Below, one piece after another: positions 14,000 through 21,613 of a stretch of DNA of 23,820 nt. This DNA comes from Thermoleptolyngbya sp046719575. GTDB lineage: Bacteria > Cyanobacteriota > Cyanobacteriia > Elainellales > Elainellaceae. Location of the stretch: contig JBDNCP010000069.1 in assembly GCA_046719575.1 (NCBI GenBank), forward strand, positions 1 through 23,820, written 5' to 3'. The translations under genes were made by a program, and so were the position numbers. Position 1 is the stretch's first letter; every line of letters begins with the position of its first letter. The notes beneath the pieces were generated by a model that saw only the letters and a list, made by a program, of their open reading frames with translations, had not been told where the DNA came from and did no database searches.

Positions 14000-14884
14000 A
14001 TGTTTAACGCTACCGAACTCCTCATTTCCGACTTTGTAGCCAAGCTCAAGGAGGGGTATCGCCACACCTACGGCGGTCTCAACGCTGGCTACGAAGACAT
14101 TATCGGCTGGGTCGGGGCAATGGCGCTAGAAAACATTGCCAACAGTGACGCACTCTATCACAACGTTGAGCATACGATCCTGGTGACGCTGGTGGGCCAG
14201 GAGATTCTGCGTGGCAAGCACATCCGTGAGGGTGGCGTTTCACCCGACGACTGGCTCCATTTCATCGTGTCGCTGGTGTGCCACGATATTGGCTATGTAA
14301 AGGGGGTCTGTCGGAGCGATCGCGAAGGGCTTTATGCCACCGGGCAAGACGACGAAATGATTAGCCTGCCCCCCGGATCGTCCGACGCAGCGCTTACCCC
14401 CTACCATGTCGATCGCGCTAAGCTATTTATCGACGAGCGGTTTGGCGGCAATCAAAAGATCGACTCAGAAATTGTGAAGCGCAACATTGAGTTAACTCGC
14501 TTCCCAGTACCCCATGACGATGATCACCAGGATACAATCCACTATCCTGGACTAGTGCGAGCTGCAGATTTAATTGGTCAACTGAGCGATCCTCGCTATC
14601 TCAAGAAAATTGGGGCGCTTTACTACGAATTTGAAGAAACGGGCGTGAACAAAGTGCTGGGGTATCGTCATCCAGGAGACCTGCGGGCGAACTATCCCAA
14701 GTTCTATTGGAACGGGGTCTATCCCTATGTGAAGGATGGGCTGAAGTATCTCTCCCTGACCCAACAGGGGCAGCAAATTATCGCCAACCTCTACTCCAAC
14801 GTGTTTGTGGTAGAACATGAGCCAGGAGGTCAGTTTTCTACGCTGCATCCCGAAAATCAGCCTGTGGGCAGCGCGACCCACTAA
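14000..14884 (+). CDS. HD-domain metal-dependent phosphohydrolase
   Basis: The 294-residue protein shows the HD-superfamily metal ligands in order: H54 in YHNVEH with H58, then H95-D96 in CHDIGYVKG, and D190 in RAADLIGQL. The YHNxxH plus CHDIGY arrangement resembles that of cyclic-nucleotide-phosphodiesterase-type HD proteins, so phosphate ester or nucleotide hydrolysis is expected. The substrate cannot be read. The tail LYYEFEETGVNKVLGYRHPGDLRANYPKFYWNGVYPYVKDGLKYL is conserved-looking and may shape the active site. No membrane or sensor domain is fused, so it is a stand-alone cytosolic enzyme. ATG 14000 is preceded by GAGTGA. The gene is followed by a repeat-rich gap and converges with the deoxyhypusine synthase-like gene. 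Confidence 0.83.
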   Translation: MFNATELLISDFVAKLKEGYRHTYGGLNAGYEDIIGWVGAMALENIANSDALYHNVEHTILVTLVGQEILRGKHIREGGVSPDDWLHFIVSLVCHDIGYVKGVCRSDREGLYATGQDDEMISLPPGSSDAALTPYHVDRAKLFIDERFGGNQKIDSEIVKRNIELTRFPVPHDDDHQDTIHYPGLVRAADLIGQLSDPRYLKKIGALYYEFEETGVNKVLGYRHPGDLRANYPKFYWNGVYPYVKDGLKYLSLTQQGQQIIANLYSNVFVVEHEPGGQFSTLHPENQPVGSATH

Positions 14885-14936
14885 TCCACTAGCCCTAGTC
14901 AATCTATGGCGATCCCAAGCAATTCCAAATCGGTTC

Positions 14937-15013
14937 AACCTCTTGCATGGATGCTGTTTTGAGAGCGTGAATCGTATCGAGGCGATACTGCGCCAAGATT
15001 CACGCAAGAAGTC
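14937..15013 (+). repeat. 77-bp palindromic repeat, family 1, copy 2
   Basis: It runs from AACCTCTTGCATG to CACGCAAGAAGTC and matches the reverse complement of 6367-6443. The outer stem GCGTGAATC/GATTCACGC is kept. The loop differs from the other copy but again contains an inner stem, here GTATCG/CGATAC (loop AGG). It lies 53 nt after the HD-domain gene stop. Confidence 0.85.
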
Positions 15014-15063
15014 GATTGTAAGGGGCACACTCTGGCAGCAGGGTACCCTTCTCAAGCCCTGCT

Positions 15064-15085
15064 AATCTCACACTAATCTCACACT
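15064..15085. repeat. Two tandem 11-nt units next to the family 2 element
   Basis: TAATCTCACAC occurs at 15063-15073 and 15074-15084, followed by T. It lies 7 nt left of family 2 copy B. Copy A is likewise beside a tandem repeat, so both copies border short duplications. Confidence 0.6.
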
Positions 15086-15091
15086 GGATAG

Positions 15092-15177
15092 GGCTTACGC
15101 CGTTGGACTATTCCTTGCGGGTGCAACCTGCAAGAAATAGTCCGAAATCCAGAGATTCATCACAGGTGCGCCAGTCC
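15092..15177 (-). mobile_element. 86-bp palindromic MITE-like element, family 2, copy B
   Basis: It is the reverse-oriented relative of 10599-10685. Its ends read GGCTTACGCC on the left and, from the other strand, GGACTGGCGCA on the right, so the terminal repeat is less perfect than in copy A. The central hairpin GGACTATTCCTTGCGGG / CCTGCAAGAAATAGTCC is kept with one C-A mismatch and one G-T wobble. One C-G pair of copy A is a T-A pair here, a compensated change. There is no coding capacity. Confidence 0.78.
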
Positions 15178-15234
15178 TGAATCAATTTAGGCAACCAAAT
15201 TTAGGGTAGTGCCCAAGAAGTTTAAGAAGTTTTA

Positions 15235-15273
15235 AAGTCTTGGTGTCAAGTCTTGGTGTCAAGTCTTGGGGTC
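15235..15273. repeat. Three tandem 13-nt units, AAGTCTTGGTGTC
   Basis: Units lie at 15235-15247, 15248-15260 and 15261-15273; the third reads AAGTCTTGGGGTC. The array is 53 nt downstream of the deoxyhypusine synthase-like gene's stop on the minus strand. Nearby AAGAAGTTT also repeats imperfectly. Confidence 0.85.
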
Positions 15274-15325
15274 AAGGTGGGGGACGTGGCGCGCCCCCCC
15301 TCTTGAGGTTTTGTTTTTAGGACGA

Positions 15326-16531
15326 CTAGCGACGGATAGGGGTGCCGCAAGGATAGGTAGCTACAGGTTCCCGTTCGGGCTTTGGCACGGGTTTGGCGTT
15401 GGGAATCGCGGCAACTACCTTTTCCTCTGCACGCTCGGCACGGGCTGCCAGATAGTCCCGTTGCAGCGTCGCTAGCATTTCTTCGCGGCGATCATAGAGG
15501 CGCTTGAGGGGGCGCGGTTCGCACTGGTTGATCACATAGGCTCCCATCAGCGGCAGCGCGATGGTGCTATCGGTGTAGCAGACGATGGTGCTGGGCAGTT
15601 CCTCTGGGTCAACTTTGCCCCAGCTTACGGCTTCGCTGGGGGTTGCGCCGGACAATCCGCCCGTGTCAGGGCGAGCATCGGTAATTTGTACAAAGTAGTC
15701 GTGCCCGCGCTCCTCCAGACCCAGCACCTCATGAATCTGCGGCTGAGTTTGCAGCAGAAAGTTTTTGGGGCTACCGCCACCGAGAATCAGCGCGGCGCTC
15801 TTACCTTCTACATTGGGAATACCAGAGTTGCGGGCTGCATAGGCGATCGCCGCTGTTTCGTTCACATCCTGCGACGGGTCAATCACTAGCTTCGAGCCTT
15901 CTAGCGCCAGCGCTGCTACGTTCATGCCGATGGAGCTATCGCCCGGAGAAGAGGTGTAGATCGGTACGCCGCACTCATAGGCCGTAGACAACAGGCAGGG
16001 ATTTTTCACACCCAGTTGCTTTTCCATCGCGTTAATGTACTTACCCAGCAGATGGTGAAACTCCGCCGTGCCCATGCGCTTTTGAAACGGCTCCGAGCGC
16101 AACAGTTCGCGGATAAACGCATCCGTTTCGAGCAGCACGTCATAGCCAAACACAATGTCGTAGATGCGAATTCGCCCTTCTTGGCGCAGTTTCACGTCGT
16201 CTACGAACGGGTTGCTGGCGTAAAGTTCCATCCCTAGCCCATAGTGCAGGTCGTGATATAAGTTTGCGCCGGTGCTGATGATCCAATCTACAAACCCGTG
16301 GCGCATCAGCGGCGACAGCACGGACACGCCCAGACCCGCAGGTGTCAGCGCACCAGATAGGCTAAGGGCGACGGTTACGCCTGGTTGCATAATGTCGCGG
16401 CTGAGCAAGTGACAGGCTTCGCGCAGTCGAGCCGAGTTGTAGGCAGTGAAGTAGGTGTCGATTAGGTCGGTGATGCCGATGTTTGCAGACAGCGGCACAG
16501 GCGAAATTTGACGGCTAAGCAGTTTGGTCAT
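15326..16531 (-). CDS. Deoxyhypusine synthase-like family protein (probable polyamine aminobutyl transferase)
   Basis: The 401-residue protein belongs to the deoxyhypusine synthase fold. It has an NAD-binding core with HDLHYGLGMELYASNPFVDD, SSPGDSSIGMNVAALAL, KSAALILGGGSPKNF and the block ITDARPDTGGLSGATPSEAVSWGKVDPE. K306 in SWGK matches the lysine that forms the enzyme-substrate imine in eukaryotic deoxyhypusine synthase. Bacteria have no eIF5A, so bacterial members are thought to make homospermidine or a related polyamine from spermidine or putrescine; that is known of relatives and inferred here. The last ~45 residues are a charged Ala/Lys/Pro tail ending in CGTPIRR. ATG 16531 is chosen (GGGGA upstream); an upstream in-frame extension looks non-coding. 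Confidence 0.88.
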   Translation of the reverse strand: MTKLLSRQISPVPLSANIGITDLIDTYFTAYNSARLREACHLLSRDIMQPGVTVALSLSGALTPAGLGVSVLSPLMRHGFVDWIISTGANLYHDLHYGLGMELYASNPFVDDVKLRQEGRIRIYDIVFGYDVLLETDAFIRELLRSEPFQKRMGTAEFHHLLGKYINAMEKQLGVKNPCLLSTAYECGVPIYTSSPGDSSIGMNVAALALEGSKLVIDPSQDVNETAAIAYAARNSGIPNVEGKSAALILGGGSPKNFLLQTQPQIHEVLGLEERGHDYFVQITDARPDTGGLSGATPSEAVSWGKVDPEELPSTIVCYTDSTIALPLMGAYVINQCEPRPLKRLYDRREEMLATLQRDYLAARAERAEEKVVAAIPNAKPVPKPEREPVATYPCGTPIRR

Positions 16532-17407
16532 GGCTTTTCCCCAACGAAGTCCGATGTGAAGGTAGAAAGTAAAAAGTGTGCAGAAAACCTGTGAAACCCT
16601 GTTGGTGAAAGAGTTAAGGTTGAACAGGACTGGCGAGTGCTTGGTCTTGAAGACCCATCCAAGACGCAGCAGAACTGCGAGAACCCCCGCAGGGTGTCTC
16701 AAAACAGGAACTCTTGGACAGATTGCAATGCATCAGGGTGCTGGCTCGCGTTGCAGCAGCATTGCCCCTGTTACGTAAGCAGATCCCCTAAGAGCTGCTT
16801 GCATCGCCGCGACAGAGCAGGCGCTTCATAAAATGCAGCGCGATCGCCCATCCAGCGACATTCAGCAATTCACTGCTTAAAAAGCTTGTCTGAAAAATCT
16901 TGAGTAAAGTGCAGATCGACCCAGTTTGCTCGATTCTCTGTAAGAAGGTGAATCCGTCAACGGAAGACTCCAGGCAGATCAATCGCAACAAACCCCAAGT
17001 TGCAGGTCGATCAGCGCATACTGGGCCCTTCACAGCGGTCTGCCCAGGATAATGCAGGATCAGAAAGCCGGATTCGCTGTAGATTCATTCCCAAGTACCA
17101 GAAGAGAAGCCAGAGGCGACTTCCAGCAGAAAGGAGTTTCAACGGCTTGCAACCCTTTAGCGCTACGTCAGTCTATAGTTTAACATCCTTCTTGCAAACG
17201 ACTAGAGGCAAGTCGGTGAGAGGGGCAGGAGTGAACTGGGCGACACCGCCGGATGAATCGCCTCCAGATGGTAGAAGGCTGGCTAGTTGGGCAATTCTTT
17301 ATAGAACTACGCCAAAATCCGGGGCTGCCAGATAGAATCAGGTCAGTGCAACAGCAGTTGGGACTTCTTTTTCAGACTTTTTGTGGAACTGTGGGGGAGG
17401 AGGCAGC
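16532..17407. other. Long divergent upstream region, 876 nt, no recognised gene
   Basis: Open frames here (for example 17000-17335) are Ser/Arg/Gln-rich, with no family likeness or start signals, and I do not accept them. Adjacent hairpins lie at 16640-16695: CTTGG/CCAAG (16640-16644 with 16658-16662) or, instead, GGTCT/AGACC inside it; CGCAG/CTGCG (16665-16669 with 16675-16679); and ACCC/GGGT (16683-16686 with 16692-16695). They would lie in the leader of the deoxyhypusine synthase-like gene. The right end holds a GGGGGAGGAGG ribosome site for the next gene. Confidence 0.5.
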
Positions 17408-18223
17408 GTGGACGAGCTAAGAGCGGCGTTGGAACTGGCGACCGAAGAAGAACTGGAAGTATTGACTGAGATTCTGTTTTGCCGCAAGTTGAACCCGCTG
17501 GATTATGTCTACACGCCTGACCCTGTGGCGGTATGCAGCCAAGAGCGCGATCGCTGGCTGACTGATCTAGAACAGCGCTTCCGGTTTTTGGCCGCAGACG
17601 GAATGACGGTGCTGCGGGGCAAGACACGCCACGTGACCTATCGCCAAGTGTTGATCCAGATCTGCCGCTATTTGCGAATTCCCTATTCCCTTAGCCTGTC
17701 TACAGCGGAGCTAGAGGCCGAAATTTTCTTGACGCTGTTGCAGCGGGCGTGGCAGCAGTTGCCCCCGGCAGAGCAACGGGTGCTGAATGGCGAATTGCAA
17801 GAGTCGCTGTCTCATTCTGATCTGACGCGCCAGCTTCCCCCTTCGCTGCAAACCAACCCGTCTAGCCTCTTGATGAAGGGTGGCAGTGCGCTGGCGGTGA
17901 GTGCGGTGGTGCGGCCGTGGCTGCTGCAACTGATGGCGCGTCAGTTTACGCTGCACGCGGCGACCTATCAGGCAGCAAAGCAGGCAGGCGGGGCGATCGC
18001 CAATCAGGTCGCCGTTCGCGCCGCCTATCGCGGCATGGCCGCCAGCGCAGCCCGATATGGAGCCGTGCGCTCGGTGCTGTCGGTGCTGGGGCCGGCGCTG
18101 TGGGCATGGTTCTTTGCGGATTTGGGCTGGCGGGCGATCGCCACCAACTATGCCCGCGTTATCCCTGTCGTCTTCACCCTGGCGCAAATCCGCCTGATTC
18201 GCGCCGCCGAATGTCCCGCTTAA
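17408..18223 (+). CDS. YaaW-like family protein
   Basis: The start is GTG 17408, which has GGGGGAGGAGG about 6 nt upstream; the protein then has 271 residues. It begins DELRAALELATEEELEVLTEILFCRKLNPLDYV and continues with LEQRFRFLAADGMTVLRGKTRHVTYRQVLIQICRYLRIPY. This fits the YaaW/DUF3944-type proteins found in many bacteria. The C-terminal third has Ala-rich helices and two hydrophobic stretches (about 220-245 and 250-270) that could contact a membrane. The function is unknown in the family. A small gene follows 25 nt downstream on the same strand, so the two may share an mRNA. Confidence 0.72.
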   Translation: MDELRAALELATEEELEVLTEILFCRKLNPLDYVYTPDPVAVCSQERDRWLTDLEQRFRFLAADGMTVLRGKTRHVTYRQVLIQICRYLRIPYSLSLSTAELEAEIFLTLLQRAWQQLPPAEQRVLNGELQESLSHSDLTRQLPPSLQTNPSSLLMKGGSALAVSAVVRPWLLQLMARQFTLHAATYQAAKQAGGAIANQVAVRAAYRGMAASAARYGAVRSVLSVLGPALWAWFFADLGWRAIATNYARVIPVVFTLAQIRLIRAAECPA

Positions 18224-18248
18224 ACCTGTCGCAACCTCCTAAAACATC

Positions 18249-18470
18249 ATGCTGACGTTGGAAGGAACCGTGCAAAAGTCCACCATCGGCGTAGGCGCGT
18301 GGGCGCTGAAAACCGAGCAAGGCACCTACGAAATTATGAAAAATGCGCCAGAAGGTTTGCTGAAAGCGGGTCAGCAGGTGCGCGTGACGGGCAAAGTGCG
18401 CGACGATGTGATGTCGATCGTCATGATTGGCCCGGTTTTGGAGGTGAGTGAGTTTGAGGTGATGGAGTAG
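18249..18470 (+). CDS. Small conserved beta-rich protein, function unknown
   Basis: The 73-residue protein, LTLEGTVQKSTIGVGAWALKTEQGTYEIM..., alternates short beta strands with G-rich turns, ending VRVTGKVRDDVMSIVMIGPVLEVSEFEVME. The pattern recalls a small OB-like or SH3-like barrel, and I recall similar short proteins in other cyanobacteria, but no function is known to me. The ATG at 18249 is 25 nt after the YaaW-like stop, consistent with a two-gene operon. No signal peptide is present. Confidence 0.66.
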   Translation: MLTLEGTVQKSTIGVGAWALKTEQGTYEIMKNAPEGLLKAGQQVRVTGKVRDDVMSIVMIGPVLEVSEFEVME

Positions 18471-18581
18471 GGGAGATAGGGAGATGAGGAGAGGGCCGTT
18501 TTCGTCCCCTTCGCCCCTAACCCCTGGCCTGTGAATCCGGAATGGCGACCGTTTTTTGTGTAGTTAGTAAATATTCCCAAG

Positions 18582-18602
18582 TGATATCGAATAGAGATAT
18601 CA
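18582..18602. promoter_or_regulatory. Inverted repeat TGATATC-N7-GATATCA upstream of the adaptor gene
   Basis: TGATATC (18582-18588) and GATATCA (18596-18602) are perfect inverted halves separated by 7 nt. They lie 32 nt before the chosen adaptor start, within the likely promoter or leader. Two 7-nt halves 14 nt apart centre to centre are compatible with a dimeric regulator site. A HIP1 site follows at about 18609. The regulator is unknown. Confidence 0.5.
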
Positions 18603-18634
18603 TTAAGAGCGATCGCCCCCTTAAATTTACTGCT

Positions 18635-19948
18635 ATGCTTCAGCCCCCTCCGGTTGCATCTCCTCCTCGATCTGCCTCTACTGCAAAGTCTTTGTCTGGT
18701 CTGAAAACTGGGTCGCGCCTGATTCTGGCTTCGAGTGCGCTGGCGCTGCTGAGTTTAGGCGGATGGGCGATTTATGCCTGGGTGGCTGGACGTGCGCCGG
18801 AGCCAGTAGCGGTGCGCCTGCTGACAGTGGAGCGGGGCACAGTAGAAACCGTGATCAACGAAAGCGGCACGCTAGAACTGGGCGGGCAGCAAACGCTGCT
18901 GTCGCCGCTGGAGGGCGCGGTGGAGCAGGTGTTGGTCGCTCCGGGCGATCGCATCCAGCAGGGGCAAACCCTGATTATCTTACGAAATCCTGACCGCCAG
19001 ACGGCTCTGCTAGAGCAAGAGTTGCAAGCGGCAAAGCAGGCGGAGACGCTAGCCCGCAGCCAAGCGCAAATCGACGAAGCCAGGGCGCAACTGAGTGCCG
19101 ATCAGGAGCAACTAGCGACGCTGCAAGGGCTGGCCGACGTGGGCGCGATTTCGCGGGAGCGGGTGCAGCAGCAGGCGACAGAGGTGCGGCGATCGCTGGC
19201 GGCGCTGCGCGATGCGGAGACTGCTGTAAAAACCGCGCGGCTGGAACTTCAGAGCTTGCAGGTGCAGCAGCGGCGCACTCAGCAAGAACTTCGGGACACG
19301 ATTATCGCCGCGCCGAGAGAGGGCGTGGTGCTGGGGCTGAGCGTGAAAGATGGCGACGGCGTGGATCGGCGGACGGAACTGCTGACCCTGGGTGACCCGC
19401 GCCAGGAATTGGTGAAGTTGCAGCTTTCCACGCTGAACGCGGTGCAGGTGCGGCCGGGGCAAGTGGCGCGGGTGACGGTGATTGGGCCCGACCCAACGGT
19501 GTATCTGGGGCGCGTGGTGGAGCTATATCCGCAGGCGATCGCCTCTGACTCCGGCGATTCCCAATCGGCGCAAACCACCGTGCCGACCACCATCCAGCTC
19601 GATCGCCCCACAGGAACGCTGATTCCTGGCAGCCTGGTCAATGTGGAGTTGGTGCTGCAACAGCGCCAAAATGCCGTGACGCTGGACATTGAGGCATTGC
19701 AGCGAAACGGCGCGGAGTCGTTTGTGTGGCTGATGGATGGCAACGGTCGGGCCCAGCAGCAGCCCGTGAACCTGGGATTGGAGGGACTGACGCAAGTGGA
19801 AGTGACGACGGGGCTGCGGCCGGGCGATCGCGTCATTGTGCCGCCGCCGGATCTGCTGCTGACTCCAGGAATGCCCGTCGTGTCTGCGGAAACGCCCGCT
19901 GAGTCTGACGAAGGCACAGCGGTAGACTCTGCGGAGGAAGAACTGTGA
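18635..19948 (+). CDS. HlyD/MacA-type periplasmic adaptor (membrane fusion protein)
   Basis: The 437-residue protein has an N-terminal membrane anchor (about 29-50, LILASSALALLSLGGWAIYAWV), then a strand-rich barrel start (VRLLTVERGTVETVINESGTLE). Biotinyl-lipoyl halves follow (LLSPLEGAVEQVLVAPGDRIQQGQTLIIL and DTIIAAPREGVVLGLSVKDGDGV), flanking a long coiled-coil hairpin rich in E/Q/A/R (about 120-235). A beta-barrel and C-terminal domain end in an acidic tail. This is the MacA-like adaptor plan that links an inner-membrane ABC pump to an outer-membrane channel. ATG 18635 is preferred; an in-frame ATG at 18542 would add a 31-residue leader that looks non-coding. Its TGA overlaps the permease start. 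Confidence 0.88.
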   Translation: MLQPPPVASPPRSASTAKSLSGLKTGSRLILASSALALLSLGGWAIYAWVAGRAPEPVAVRLLTVERGTVETVINESGTLELGGQQTLLSPLEGAVEQVLVAPGDRIQQGQTLIILRNPDRQTALLEQELQAAKQAETLARSQAQIDEARAQLSADQEQLATLQGLADVGAISRERVQQQATEVRRSLAALRDAETAVKTARLELQSLQVQQRRTQQELRDTIIAAPREGVVLGLSVKDGDGVDRRTELLTLGDPRQELVKLQLSTLNAVQVRPGQVARVTVIGPDPTVYLGRVVELYPQAIASDSGDSQSAQTTVPTTIQLDRPTGTLIPGSLVNVELVLQQRQNAVTLDIEALQRNGAESFVWLMDGNGRAQQQPVNLGLEGLTQVEVTTGLRPGDRVIVPPPDLLLTPGMPVVSAETPAESDEGTAVDSAEEEL

Positions 19949-21126
19949 GCCTCGCGCCAGCAGATTTGTTGATGTTGACCTGGCGATCGCTGCGTGGCAA
20001 CCCCGTGCGATCGCTCCTCACCACTCTGGGCACGCTGATGGGCGTAGCCGCCGTCAGCGCCACGTTAAATGTGGGCGATATCAGCCGTGCCATCATTGCC
20101 CGCCGCCTGGCCGAGCAAGAAGCCCCCCAAGTTACCGCGATGCCCGAATGGATGGGCGGCGATAATTGGATATCGCTCCAGCAAGGCGACATTGCGTACT
20201 TGCAGCAGCGATTGCCCCAGGCGACTGTGGTCAGCGGGCTAAAGTGGGACGGGCCGAGAGAGTCCTTGTTTCGCGATCGCAGCGCCCGACCTAGCTTCGT
20301 CGCTGTAGACACCGATTATCTCCGCAGTTCTGGCAATCGGCTGCAAGCAGGGCGATTTTTTACATCCGCTGATCTAGAGGCTTACCGTCCGGTTGCCGTG
20401 ATCGACCAGATGCTAGCCGCGTCCTTATTTCGAGGCAATTCTGCGGTCGGGGAGCAGGTGTATGTGAACCGTCAGCCGTTCACCGTGATTGGTGTTATCC
20501 ATCGCAAAGTTAATCCTGAAAGCACGAATCGAGATGGTCTTTTGCTGGTATCGCTGGCGTTCTACAGTGCGTTCACGGGCGATCGCGGCATGGATGCTGT
20601 GCGCGTTCGTCCAAAACAGCTTGACCAAATCATCGCCCTAGAAGATCAGATGAAAACCTTGATGGAGCAACGCTACGGCGGCCGTCGATTTTACACCTGG
20701 AACAATGTCGAAGAGATCTTGCAGCAGCAGGAAATGCTGACGTTGACCTCACGGGCCCTGGCAACCGTCGGTGCGATTTCGCTGCTGGTCGGCGGCGTGG
20801 GCATTGCCAATATCATGATCGCCGCTGTCACCGAACGCACCTCGGAAATTGGTATCCGCCGTGCCATTGGCGCAACGCAACGAGAAATTCTGGTGCAATT
20901 TGTGCTAGAAGCAGTGCTGCTGAGTTCGATGGGCGGCCTGGTGGCGATCGCCTCGGTTCACGGTCTGACGCTGCTCGTCGCCCAACAGTTTGACCTGCCT
21001 TACCAATTCAATCCGCGCACTGCGACAGTGGCGATGAGTTCTGCTCTGCTCGTCGGCATCGGAGCCAGCCTGTTTCCCGCCCTGCGGGCCAGCCGCCTTG
21101 ATCCGGTGACTGCGCTCAGGGAGTGA
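19945..21126 (+). CDS. MacB/FtsX-type ABC transporter permease
   Basis: The 393-residue permease has TM1 near residues 24-43 (LLTTLGTLMGVAAVSATLNV), a periplasmic MacB-type core domain to about 260, and three further spans (starting ALATVGAISLLVGGVGIANIMI). It shows the FtsX motif TERTSEIGIRRAIGATQREILVQFVLEA and the ending RASRLDPVTALRE. GTG at 19945 overlaps the adaptor's TGA as GTGA, with GGAGGAAG upstream, which strongly supports coupled translation. The ATPase domain is not fused here (MacB of E. coli has one) and no ATPase gene follows: petJ is next, 71 nt on. It must use an ATPase encoded elsewhere. The likely role is export of a small molecule, peptide or lipid. Confidence 0.9.
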   Translation: MSLAPADLLMLTWRSLRGNPVRSLLTTLGTLMGVAAVSATLNVGDISRAIIARRLAEQEAPQVTAMPEWMGGDNWISLQQGDIAYLQQRLPQATVVSGLKWDGPRESLFRDRSARPSFVAVDTDYLRSSGNRLQAGRFFTSADLEAYRPVAVIDQMLAASLFRGNSAVGEQVYVNRQPFTVIGVIHRKVNPESTNRDGLLLVSLAFYSAFTGDRGMDAVRVRPKQLDQIIALEDQMKTLMEQRYGGRRFYTWNNVEEILQQQEMLTLTSRALATVGAISLLVGGVGIANIMIAAVTERTSEIGIRRAIGATQREILVQFVLEAVLLSSMGGLVAIASVHGLTLLVAQQFDLPYQFNPRTATVAMSSALLVGIGASLFPALRASRLDPVTALRE

Positions 21127-21149
21127 GGGGTTGGGGGTTAGGATAAGGC

Positions 21150-21197
21150 TAAAATCTAAAACCCAAAAACCCAAAATCCAAAATCTAAAATTCCAAA
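21150..21197. repeat. Heptad-like AT-rich repeat upstream of petJ
   Basis: CTAAAAT, CTAAAAC, CCAAAAA, CCAAAAT and CTAAAAT-type words recur with a 7-nt tendency right up to the petJ ATG. They resemble the cyanobacterial STRR heptanucleotides. The array fills the petJ ribosome-site position, and I see no Shine-Dalgarno. Confidence 0.6.
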
Positions 21198-21530
21198 ATG
21201 CGTCTTTTTCTCATCGCAGTTCTATCTTTTTTGCTGATTTTTGGCGTGTCGGTTCCTGTTCACGCGGCTGATCTGGTGACAGGTGCAGCCGTGTTCGAGG
21301 TTCACTGCGCGGGCTGTCATGTCAACGGTGGCAACATCATCCGGCGCGGCAAGAATTTGAAACAGCCTGCGCTGGAAAAAAACGGCTATGCCACGGTGGA
21401 GGCGATCGCCCAAATTGTCGCCAATGGCAAAGCCAATATGTCTGCTTATCGGGACAAGCTCACGCCTGAAGAAATCGAGTCTGTCGCCGCCTACGTCCTC
21501 GATTGCGCCGCTGCTGGGTGGAAATCCTGA
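21198..21530 (+). CDS. petJ: Cytochrome c6 precursor
   Basis: The 110-residue precursor has an Sec-type signal (hydrophobic about 3-20, cleavage likely after VHA23). The mature part starts ADLVTGAAVFEVHCAGCHVNGG, with the heme site C37-A-G-C40-H41 and the axial methionine M81 in GKANMSAY. The end, VAAYVLDCAAAGWKS, keeps the family tryptophan. Cytochrome c6 carries electrons from cytochrome b6f to photosystem I or to respiratory oxidase in the thylakoid lumen, often instead of plastocyanin when copper is low. It is unusual in having C103 in the C-terminal helix, a third cysteine outside the heme motif. ATG 21198 lies in an AT-rich heptad repeat without a visible ribosome site. Confidence 0.94.
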   Translation: MRLFLIAVLSFLLIFGVSVPVHAADLVTGAAVFEVHCAGCHVNGGNIIRRGKNLKQPALEKNGYATVEAIAQIVANGKANMSAYRDKLTPEEIESVAAYVLDCAAAGWKS

Positions 21531-21613
21531 GCGTTCCAAAATTTTGACCTGGAAACCCCGCCCCTTAAAACCTGCGATATCCTAAGAGTGAGGCCTGATT
21601 TTAACCTTCACGT

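Noticed and set aside
17000..17335. 111-residue plus-strand open frame in the long gap
   Set aside because: It is rich in Ser, Arg and Gln, with no ribosome site and no recognisable pattern. The length can arise by chance in GC-rich DNA.
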